A DNA stretch of 64,000 nt from contig NC_134427.1 in NCBI RefSeq assembly GCF_030867145.1, positions 16,949,001 through 17,013,000 on the forward strand, read 5' to 3'. The translations under genes and the position numbers were made by a program. How positions within the stretch are numbered: the first letter of the stretch is position 1; every line of letters starts with the position of its first letter. This DNA is from Opisthocomus hoazin (taxonomy: Eukaryota > Chordata > Aves > Opisthocomiformes > Opisthocomidae). The notes beneath the pieces were generated by a model that had not been told where the DNA came from, did no database searches, and saw nothing but the letters and a program-made list of their open reading frames with translations. Below are positions 45,270 to 57,200 of this stretch, one piece after another.

Positions 45270-48200
45270 CTGCGGAAAGAAGAAAAACAAAAAAAAAAGC
45301 AAGGGAGAATAAATTAGTAAGGGACACCAAGCATCAGAAACCAAAGAAAGCAAGGAGCAAACAGACGTTTTTGAGAATTTACACTGTACCACATACAATG
45401 CTACAGCTAAAGTAAAATCAGTATTGAGTAAAGAACTGACAGAAAGATCGATCTCTTTAGGCAAGTATACTATACACATAATGTGTATCGGTAATATATT
45501 TCTTCCAATTTTATGTTTAATTTCATCTTCCTCTAGCGAGCAGTCCACTCAAATAGATTAGAAATGTGAGGACTGAACAGCAGTCTGAGCGTGCATTAGC
45601 TGATCACACCTCAGAGTTAAAAACAACAGAGCAACAAAAAAAGACAGACTGCTGTCCTACTGCCTTGCCCAGGCAGCTTCCCAAACCCTGACGGCACTGG
45701 CACTGCTCTAGGTGCTTGGCATCAACCAGCGACAGACAGCAAACCAGGTAACACAGCAGAAACTGACTGACAGCTACAGGGGACAGTCAAGATACATATG
45801 CTGAAAGCACCGAATGGAAGACACCAAAACACTCTCTCTTTAGCTGAGTAACTTTATTTATTTTCAATTCAAATACAAGAGACGGGTTCTCAGTTTCAGC
45901 TGAGAACTACAGGGACCTTACTGAAATCAACATAGGAGAAAAAAAAAGGAGAGACAGCTGTAATGCAACACGCAGTTTTTAATGTACAGGTAAAATACAC
46001 GAAGAACTCCTTGCTGACACAAACACTCAGCAAGGATTAGCCAACAACCCTGGGAACTGAGTCCAAATTCGGCGATGCACCCCAGACGTGGAGGCAGGGC
46101 TCGGCCTTCTTCCCAGGTCTGTTCGGGGAGCAGAGCTCCCCCCGCGCGGTGCCAAGCTGAGATGGTTGGTAAGGTACGATACAGCGCCCGTGGGCTGCTT
46201 CAACACCCTAAGGGTGCTCAACTCACACGCTTTCAATAAAGCAGAGCTCCTCCTAAAACCCCCTGGAGTTTGTATTAGGGCAGAGTAAATGTCATGCAGA
46301 TGATCAGTGCCTTATCAAACGTTAGCTGTTGTTTTAAGTGAATATTTAAATCATTTGAGCCTCTAACTGCATCAGCCTCAGTTACGGGAAATCTACCATC
46401 CTGATTTCAGCTCACTGCAGCCCAGTACACACTTGCCACTACCCCTTCACAGGCAGCTACACAAAGCCTTTGGCTACGAGGAAGGCAAACAACACGTGAA
46501 GGTTCAGCACCTGAAAATACTAAACTCAGTCTGAAGGCACCTCCTGCCAACAGAGCAACACTGGGAAGGGAAAACAAGCGGAAACGTTCTGACTACTGCG
46601 AAAGTATTGGAGCATCTTAAAAGAGAATGACATCTGATGCTTAGTCATCTTTGTTCACTGAAGATCAGCGTACACAATTTAACTACCACGTGCTGGACAA
46701 TGGGTCATTAACACTGAACAGCAGTGAACCTGCTAAGGACGAATGGTGTCCATCAGGCAGCGCGAGAAATTCCCTCTCTCTCTTCTTCAAAGGAAGGAGA
46801 TTGCCGCAATACACAGCGCACTACGGCACTGTTACAAGGAATTTCCAGGATAAAGCAGGTTTAGTGTTTCACACCAGGAACATTCCCTCCTTCCCCACTC
46901 TCGATTTCCACTGCTGTTGGCACACTCTATCCATGTATTGCTACTGTACAATGGTTAGAAGCTTCAGAGAAGTGTCTTCAGATGCAGAACCTGGTAACCA
47001 TTCACCACCAGGAGACTCCACATTCTGGCCAGGAGGAATAGCTTTTTCAACATACTTGGTTGAATGTGTCTCCACTTAAAATAATCAGAAATTTTGGCCC
47101 CAAACATTAGCCCCGGTGTAAAAGCTATCTTCCCTTTTAATCCCAATCATGAGACGCAACTGATAGCCCCAAATTTTGTGGTTTATTAGTACCTGCTGTG
47201 CAATAGAGAACATTGTGGTATACTTAAAAATCTGAAAAAAAAAGTCTTTACTTACAGGACAGCAGTAACTCCTGTTCCAAGTTCCGTCACAGACTCTTGC
47301 AGACTGATTTGTACTGATAATTTCACAGAAATTTTATGTCAGCAGTGGCCTTGTAGTTTAAATTCACTTTGACCAATTTATATCCTTAGCAACCTCACTG
47401 TTAAGCTCTTTAACAAGAGCTTATTAAAATATTTGTGTTTTTCTTCACATTAAAAAAGCTTCAGCTGACTAAGCTCACACTTCAGAAAGGTGCTAACGTT
47501 ATTTTGACTTTGTGTAGCAGATGAGAGGGTAGCTTTAACATAATGATTACATAAGCAGCGCAGGCTACAATCAAGATGAAAGGCTATAGGATTAGTCTGC
47601 ACTTCTTCCTCTTGTCACATCACCACAGAGCTCACCAGACAGCCGATGGTAAAGGGAAGACTAGCACCCTTCTTGATGCAGAAAAGGGTATACAGTCATA
47701 CTGTTAGCAGAGGAACCGGCTGCGCAGACAGGACTGACACAGCTTCCACCACAGAGGATGAAGCTACTCCCAGAAGGCTCCCTAATGCCTGCCCACTTCT
47801 GCTGAAGGCACCGACTGAGCTCATTTTCCAGGACAACTGCAAGAAGAAACTGAATCATTCACAGCTGTACACCAGTTTAACATGGCTGGCAAAATAGTCA
47901 AAAAAACACCTGGTCTGACGGAGCTACAATTGACAAAAATGTTTACAAGCAAATTTCTAATGATGTACCAGGTGTACAAACTGTGCCCAAGCACACTGCA
48001 GAACGGGCTGCAACACAAAGCGCTAAACACAGGCAGAGGCCTCTTCAAGGAGCACCCTCACCTGCTACATAACAGAATCTCAGATATAGACTGACCAATG
48101 TTGACCTTACTCATGTAGTTTATTTTCTTTAAAAAAAAGACAGTACAAGATGTCTGTTTTCAAATCAGTTAAAATGTGAACAAGTTTCCTTAAGAAATAG

Positions 48201-51200
48201 AACAATCTTTATTATTTAGAGCACATGTTGAACAGGTTCACAGTTCCCTACAAAGCAATACATACAGAAAAACTAGTGGTTTTGTAACAGGCAGTCAGCT
48301 GAAACTTAGTTTTTTAAACCAATATACTTACGAATGAAGATTAAGTTGCAGGTTTTTGTGAAGACACTTCTAGTACTGTTGAATTTTGGGAGCAGTTTGC
48401 ACTAATGTATACTGTCACTTGGAAACCGTGCACTGTTCAAAAACGTGCATGGTCAGCTGAATACAATGGGGTAACTACTCCTTAGCAGAAATGCACGTGT
48501 AACTGGTGCCACTGACCATCAGTCACAAAAATGCAAAAAATCTATACGAACTTCTGCATTTAAGCATATATTAATAGGAAAATCATTAGATCCACATTTT
48601 TTTAAAAATGGAAAGTCTTGAAGTCTGTTTCAGGATTAAACTTGTAGTAGTTCCCCACTTTCATTAAAAAATTTCAGTAACCGATGCAAAATTCAAGCTG
48701 TAGACTACAAGCTATAGTAAGTATTATCCACCCATACTTGCTTCCTTGGATAGTGTCAAAAGTAAACTGTTTTTATGAAAAAAAAATTACTGAGAGAAGT
48801 GTATTTTATGATTTGTATACAAACATGCCACAGACATCTCTACAACCCTAGAAAACACTAATAAAACACTAAACCAGCTTTGATGCAGGCTTAACTCATT
48901 CTGAAGGGGGAGACAATGTTATGTTCATTAAATAACTGGTTTAGGCAGCTCATGTTATGACATACGCAAAAAAGCCACACTTACCTAAAAGTCTAAAAGA
49001 CTTTTGATTTTTTCCCATGCAGTAAAACCTGTGTATTACAGCACTAGGAGGCCAGAGACAAGTTGTGTAGCAAGGGTTAGTCTCTACAGAGCTGCAGTTT
49101 AAGAGCAGTCCAGTGGCGCTGCATTTTTTTAAGCTAGTTATCCTTTCCATACAGCAAGGTAAAACAGGTGTTGTGGGTCCATCTCAGACTTGTTTGGCTT
49201 CTGCTTTCTTAACATTAATAAATGCTACACAGCAAACAATCAAACACAAAGTACATTAAACATTCAGAATGCCAATGGCGGGCAGTTATAATGTGAATTT
49301 GGATTGGCAGAGAACCCTTCAAGATGAAGATTTAAAAAGACAGCTCAAGCTGCAACAACAGATACTGGCTCACTAAATGAAAGCACTGTTAAACAATGGG
49401 CATTCAAAGCAACAAGACAGACCAGTTCTGTGCAGAGTATGATATAAAGTTAAGTGCACTTTAAAGTTCTGGAATATTTAGAAAGGTTATTCCCTTTAAA
49501 CTGATGCCAGCAAAAAAGCTTGCATTAATTTAGCAGAACTCTGCCTCAGTTGAATATTTTCGATGATTGCCAAGGTATAATAAGTGATGAAGAATTCAGT
49601 GCCTAACAGTAAATTACTTTTTTTTTGAAAGCATTTGGAAATGGCACTGAAGTCTTCCTACATATCCACCATTTGGCAAGCACAGGTTACCCATTTTGTT
49701 TGTACAGCCAGGGTATAGGAACGATTCCTGAAACTACACCAAGGCAAGAGTAAACTACTCAAATTCTGTCAAAGCTAAGTAAGTTACTGCTGCCACTTCA
49801 AAAGCTCACTTAATCACCAGCCTAAAGTTCAATTCTATGACAAAGTTGTCACTGGGCATCATACATTTCTTGTTAAATATTATACAAGTCAACATAGTGA
49901 CTAATGCTGCCAGCTTAACTCACAATTACAACTAAGGAACGCAGAGGAGAGAAGCAAGTACAAATTCTATGCTATTCTGGGAGTTGCGCAACGCACATCA
50001 GTTTGGAACATGTTCTTGTTTCAGGGTACAATTTGTAAAAAGCAGAAGTAAATCTTAAACACTTTAGGGTTTTTGCAAGATAAAATCTTTAGCCTAGTAA
50101 TTCATCCAGTATTTGACATCTTCAAAACAGCTACGAAACCCACGTCGTCTTCTTAGTGCAGGAAAACTAAAAACGTAGTTCTGCTTCATCCGAGAAACAT
50201 TCTCGCTTCGTTTCTCAACTCCAATTAGCTGTGACTAGTAATTACTGCTAAGTTATGGGTCTTTTTTGGACTTCAGAACTTGCACTTGCTTTGTTTACAG
50301 TGGAATCAGAACAGGAATCACATTTAGATTCACAGAGTTTGATATCCAGCATAGCTTTTTCTTCTGCCAATTATGTAAGCAACCACTATAATGGCAATCA
50401 AGACAGCAAGTGCAGCACCAACTACAACTGGGACTAGAATGCTCTCATCATCCAGCGAACACTCTTGGGCTGTAGGTGAGAAAAGGTTGTAACAAGGAAT
50501 AAATAAAGACAGAATACTTGCTAAGTGTGGTATAACAATCTGTTTTCCTTAATATGAAGGTGTTCAAGAATCAAGTATTCTTACATCTTTAAACTAAGAG
50601 AGAAAGAACTGCAGAGGTCTCATAGGTACATCTAGCAGATAGTAAGCATTATAATCACTTGGAACATTTGATAAACTGTAGTAAGCTAATGGAAGTGCTC
50701 CCAGTGTATGAGTTTTCACGTGCACAAGATCTGTACTAGACAAGGGAGTAGCCATTCTTCCACATAAAAGCCACAATGAGGCTTAAGGCAAGTCTAGTGC
50801 TTTTACTCCTTAAGAATAAAGTGACCTAGACTCGGTATCAAGAACCCATCCAGAATGGAGACGTGTTACAGAGATGAAATAACTGTAATCAGGAGAAGGA
50901 AGCTAGCTGCAACTTGAACTACAGAGTGAAATGGGACCCTAACTCTTTAGAAGGTATTATCATAAATACCGTTTACCCTGCGTACATCCAGGGAGTTAAC
51001 TTACCTCTGCCTAAAAAAAGGAGTTCAAAAATCTGCACCCAATCTATTTGTCTACAGACTAGTCTAGTAACACTAGATTCTGTGATTCTGTGAACACTCT
51101 GCTGCAAGTCTCATCATAGAGTACAAAGACCAGGTTATACTAAAGATAAGAAATGTGTCATTTAAGCCGTTCCAGTTTCCCCCACGCAAGACCAGGATAA

Positions 51201-54200
51201 TGCAGCACACGAACACTTCAGAAACTTTCTTTAGTTCTGGATATTGAAAATTGCTTCTGAAAGAATCTCTGTCAGTTCATTTTTCCCCCCGTATTCCTTA
51301 GACTGACAGATAAAAAGAAACGAAACACCTAACGGTATTACCAAAGTCCACTTCTGCTGAAGTTTTGCCCCATTTTCCTATATATTTGAGCTACAAAAAC
51401 CTGCATGTCAAGATGATGTCACATAAGCATTGCCTTGCAGAACAGGTTTGAAATTAAGTCCCTCTCTTCAGTGTCTCTAGCTCCTTCAAGTTTTATGAAG
51501 GACCAACATACCTAGCAGACATTTTTAAAATGAGAACAAAGCTTTCCTGAAACTTGAATGTCAGTCTCAAAAATTCTCTTCATTCCATGTATTACAAAAG
51601 AAAAAAAAAAAAAAAAAGAACAATGGAACAAGAGCTTCAAAAAGAAAGTGCTTGTGCCCAATGCTGGTGCTTTTTAGCAAGTAAGAACTTTGCAAGCATT
51701 GCAAGAATTAACAAAAAAAAGAACTCTTACCTGTAGAGAACTTGTTTTCCTCCACAAGGAATGGCTGAACCCATAGATTAAAAGTATGCATTTGAAGATC
51801 TTCATTAATCTCAAGAGTCTGCTCTTTTCGGCACATGTAAGAACTACCAAGGAAAGCATCCCACTGGCTGAAATTGTTGTTATCTGCACTTGAAATGACT
51901 AAACAAAGAGGGGGGGAAAGAAATTTGCATGCCCACTTTAAATACAAAAGAGTTGCCAATACAATCATAAGACTAAGGAGCTGAATCTAGAGCAGCCAAC
52001 TATTCACCACTGACTACTCTGTAAAACAAGCTAGTCTGAAGCGTGATTGGTCTGCTTAACCAGAAGAAGTCAGGCACTGAAGTTATTACAGTACTTAGCA
52101 GTAACCTAACCTCTACATAGATATGACATTAGGCTTTCCTTGTACCTCCCACACATCCCAACATTACAGAGTTGCAAGCATCTTTAACACCCTTTAACTG
52201 CAGTAGCCATGACAAGCAGCTTCAAAAAAACCCAACCCCAAAACATACTTTTGAATTGAAAAAAGTATGCTTTAGTTTTTGAAGGACTGGTCTCTTTCCC
52301 AGTGAGAGTTAAGCAGGAGTGGTTGTAAGACACAGTAGCATCTTCAATCAAAGAAGGCAACAGCTGGTTTAGGAAAAACAAAAAGCTTCAGAGTTGATAC
52401 AACCGTATTTCATACCTCAAAAAAAAAAAAGTTACTGAAAACTGTTATAAAGAGTCCCTCTTGACTTACATCTGTTTATCACAAAGTAAGAGACCCCGTT
52501 AGCAGAAGTTGCAGGAAGAGAGAATGATCCCACACTGCTGTTTAAAGTAACTCTTATAGCCATTTCTGCTTATTACTTTTGTTCCTACCAACTTGAGGAC
52601 TTAAGGTAGGAAGTAATAGTAAGCAGGAACAGCACTGAAAAAAACCCTCAGAAGTATCTGATAAACACAGACACTGAATAAAAGCTTACACTTGCTTCAA
52701 CACAGATACTACTTCTTACCAGAACCATTCAGACGGTTGAGCAGCGTAACATTCACCTCTTTCAGATAAAATTTTTGTGCACCTTCACTTGTATTTTTCT
52801 GTTTGAGAAGCAAGAACCAACTGTCAGCGTGCAATTCTACATTTCTAACTTTAAGAATACATGCTTTACAAAGGCTAACACGTTTGCCACAGTCTTACAT
52901 CTTCTACAACTTCAACCCCACTCCCCATTTGCCTTGAGGCAGTCAGCTAGCCAGTTGCACTTCCTATATGGGAATAGCCTACCACCAGCAAGTGACAGAG
53001 GGATTTTACTATGAGTGATCATCACGCAATGGTGTTAAAGGGGAAACTTAGTTTAAAATTAATTACTTACAACAACAAATGTGAAACCAATCAGTGTGCT
53101 ATTTGCATCATTCAATTTCAAAGTAGCTGTTGTGTTACCACATGTGCCGTCTGCACTAGTTGTCTTTGGATTGACGTTGATCAGAAGAGGCTGAAACACA
53201 GACACACCAGGATGAAGACATTCCGAGGCCATTGGGAACACATTGTTTCAGCCAGCAGCAGACCTAGGCTAGAAGAGCTTGTCATGAAGATGACAGCAGG
53301 AAGACGGAGCCTGGCTACAATCAAACCAAAGCTACTTCAGTTAAGCTTACATGCTGGTAACACTGAAGCAAACAAATTGCCCAGTGAAGCCTCCTTTTCC
53401 TGAGCTAACACAAGAGCCTAGCTTTGGCTCCCTCTGTGGGGAAGGACAGCATCTGCAGGGACCAACTGCCCTAACAGCTAAGAAAGTTCCAGGCTGTTAA
53501 TGACATTAGAGGTACTCCCCGTGATAAGTTACACTGAATCCATGTAAGGTTTTGAAGCTAGACATTATCCCACAAAACTATTCTGATGTCAGAGAGGTGC
53601 TATGTAAAATACCTAGAAGCCATTCCGGACAGCCACCAGTGTACAAAACAAACACCCTGTGCTCACATTTCATACCAAATAACTACAGCAACTTTTCTAC
53701 TCTTCTAAAACAAAATAGAAGCACCTTGTCTCGGGAAACATTCAGCTGCAGCCCCACAGTAGCCAGAAGACAAGTTTTATTTCCGCTTTTAAGAGAATAG
53801 TTTCCCGTGTCTGGATTCTCCACAGGTTTGGGAGCAGTGGTTGGAGCAGGTGATAAAGTGGTGGTAGACGCAGTAGTTACATTGGCACTAGTAGGCAGAA
53901 CAGTAGGTGCAGTAGTAGGTGTATCAGCAGGACATCTGGACTCTGAAAAGAAATTTTAACCACCATTTCAGTGTTGAAATTTTATCAGTTTTATGACTCA
54001 GAGGTCAATTCAATACAGACGCCAATTTCTCCGCTGAAATCTCAGCTCATTGGGAGTCTGCTAATCGCCACGTCAGAAGTCTCGAACTCAGCACTATGGC
54101 ACAGTACTCCAAACAATTCCCACCTACCGTTTATTCTCAGAAATCCTGTAATGCCCACAGTTTTAAATCCACGTAACATATGCAGTACGACTTACCTCTG

Positions 54201-57200
54201 CCACACAGAAGTGAAACACACGGAAAAAGGTAGCCAAGTGGTTATAAAAATGAGGTATGTACTTGCTGCAGACAAAGCAAGCAACCCTATTAATCTGTAT
54301 GTACTGGGATGATGCGCTCATCTCTCGAGCAGTTGAGCTACGAGAAGAGACAACTGGCTCTGGACTATTTAAATGAAAAAGCAGAGGCTACCACCGAAAA
54401 CGAAAGGCAGTCAGTTAAAAAGCCTAAAGCTCACAGGATCTAATCAGCAACAGTATTTCTGAAGTGCTTACTTTTAATACCCCAGTTACTGGAATACACA
54501 CTTGACTAGACTACCACCTTGGCATGGGAACCATCTACATTACTACATACTACTAAATCTGTTCTACTAACCTATTTTTCCAGGAAGACAGACAGACACA
54601 CTAACGGATATTTACATGAGTATTCTTCAACACATTCTAGAACTGGTGGATTTTTTATTTGCTCCCTGCACTAAAGTGCAATACAAAAAAGCGCATTCAC
54701 AAATTGAAATGCTCACCTTTTTTACCGACTGTGCCATTCTGAACAAAAGCCTGCACAGTAGCATTCCAGAAAATCTGTGTTACGTTTTCTGCTTCAATAA
54801 AGTCAGTACTATGACATACAAAGACGTTATTCAGCTGAACTGGAGGCATAGTATCCTTTACAACAACAGTAATCGGTCCTACAAATAAGCACAAATATTT
54901 TAATGCCTTATGAACTACAAGAACATTTATAGGTAGTATTATATTTTATATAATTCCATGAGACAGAAGAAGAGATAATTAATTAAATATAACAATCCTA
55001 ACCTCTCTTGAATGTTTTACCCATGTATCCCGACCTAAAGTGCTAAGTAATGCAGAGAAGTAACCAAGATTCCAGAACTAGACAAGCCATTAGAAAGGTG
55101 AACCCTTTTACTTAAGTTTTTATTTATGGAAGAAATATCCTATTATTACTAGGTATTAGTACACAGAAAGCTTAATGCTGTAGTGCTTTTCTAGGTGGAA
55201 GGTCACGTAGTGCACACGAAAATGAACCTTCCATATGCCTGTTGTCTGCTAGCAGCATCTCACTGATGAAGGCTGTTCAAACTGTTAACCTTCCCCTCCT
55301 GCTCTGTTTAAAGGAACTGAACATTCAGTGAAGCTAATGAAGCTAACCGGTCCGTACTCTCATCCAGCAGGCAGGTATGACGAACAACAGACAGGCAGTA
55401 TATAGCATAAAAGTCATTAGACACATTATTAGTCCTAACTTTGGAAAAGCCAACCAAGGTCAGGTACACAAGATCTGACACTTGTAGCCCAGGGTGCTTT
55501 GTAAGTAGGATTCCGCACTGAACATCACCTTTTCTTTTAGCATCGGGAAACACAGCAGTATCATTGGTGTCATAGGTAAACGTGATGAAGTCCCCCTGGT
55601 AAGTTTCGTTGGTTTTTGTGAAGTTCACGCTCCAAGAGTGACCTTCTCCAAACTGCAATGCCAGGAGGGCAGCTTGTGTGTCATTGCCACAGACGCTTCC
55701 GTTGTGTGTCACACTGGATGGCAAATTCAAGGTTGCGTTTTTCTACAACAAAAGGGTAAGTTTAAACGTTTTCACAGACAGCAGTTCTTCCTCATGACAA
55801 CGCTATAAACCTGCTGGAGTTAGATGGCACCTTACACAAGATTAGCGAGATTATTTCAGGTTATTCCACAAAGTTATGAAAAAGGCTCCCTGACATCTGG
55901 CTTAGACAGGAGTCATATCAGATTCAAGTACAAAAGCACCAATCTAACTTGGCCGTAAATCTCAACCATGCTGAACTGCAATTTACATTTACTATTTGGG
56001 CTAAGGACATTACTACAGTGGTACACAAAATCACCAGCTTTGACCAGTATGCCATTTAAATAAGTGCAATAGAGCAGTTATTTCAGTTATTGGCATCATT
56101 AATTGAGAACTTATGTTTTGGTTTAGAAGGAATATTTAGGAATACTCTTAACAACCTACTTAGGGAAAAAAAAGGTGAAAAACCAAACACCCTAGGTAAA
56201 GGTGTACTTAAACTTTTACCCAGAACAAAATACAGTTCTCATCAAAAGTTACTGCCAAATACTTACATAATCACTACTGTTTGTTTCGTATTTTATCAAG
56301 AAACTCATCATCCATTTTGCATACAGGCACGTAGCATTAGAGGCATCCTTTACATCTACTTCCACTGCATAGGACTGGAAAAAGCCTATAAGATACAATT
56401 ATTAGCTGTAAACACACTGCTTTTACTTCACTTTCTGGAACCACTTAAGAGGACAGCTCATGACAAAGCAGTAAATTATTTCAGGACTGGATTCAATTTG
56501 CCAGACACTGAAAGAGCAGCTAGATTTCCAAAAAGTATTCAAGCTAGGAAGCACACCATGAAGTTATCAAAGCCAGATAAGAACCGGGGAGAATGTTTTC
56601 TAGCCCGTTTACCCGACAAAGGCTAATAATCTAAGGGAGGGTTAGCTTTCAGGTGACGAGCGGAGCAAGCCGAAGCACATCAACATGGCACTTCGGCCGC
56701 GCGCCGCCTCTGGACCGAGGTCCTTGTGCCACTTCGCCCGCTCCACCCACGGGACAGCTCACACCGACCCCCATGAGATGTGATTGCAGTGCCTCCATCG
56801 CCGTTCACAGAATCATAGAATGGTAAGGGTTGGAAGGGACCTTAAAGATCATCTGGTTCCAACCTCCCTGCCATAAGCAGGAACATCTTCCACTAGACCA
56901 GGTTGCTCAGAGCTCCATCCAACTTGGCCTCGGACACTGCCAGGGAGGGAGCAGCCACAGCTTCTCTGGGCAACCTGTGCCAGTGTTTCACCACCCTCAT
57001 GGTAAAGAACTTCTTCCTAATATCTAATCTAAATCTGCCCTCTTTTAGTTTAGAGCCATTCCCCCTTGTGCTATCACTACACACCCTTGTGAAAAGCCCC
57101 TCTCCACCCTTCCTGTAGCCCCTTCAGGTACTGGAAGGCTGCTCTAAGGTCACCCCCGAGCCTTCTCTTCTCCAGGCTGAACAGCCCCAACTCCCTCAGC

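Larger units (their letters stand above)
45270..50329. other. Interval between LAMP2 2B and 2C exons
   Basis: The part from 50329 to about 48190 is the likely 3' UTR of the 2B form, ending at an AATAAA on the minus strand. A second minus-strand polyA signal lies at 45853-45862. A GC-rich block at about 46020-46290 has an AATAAA on the plus strand and might be an LTR fragment. No 2A-type exon is recognised. Confidence 0.55.

Noticed and set aside
47500-47600. Minus-strand frame [17 protein letters not shown] resembling a LAMP transmembrane segment, as a possible 2A exon
   Set aside because: A stop codon lies just before it, no phase-1 acceptor or lumenal cysteine precedes it, and no GYEQF tail follows. 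It is most likely a chance hydrophobic frame.
51070-51092. ATTCTGTGATTCTGTG as a CR1 copy in LAMP2 intron 8
   Set aside because: Only the tail-like repeat is present, with no adjoining CR1 body, so it may be chance or a tiny relic.
52184-52381. 65-codon minus-strand frame inside LAMP2 intron 7
   Set aside because: Exons 7 and 8 join in frame without it, and its sequence does not resemble LAMP2.
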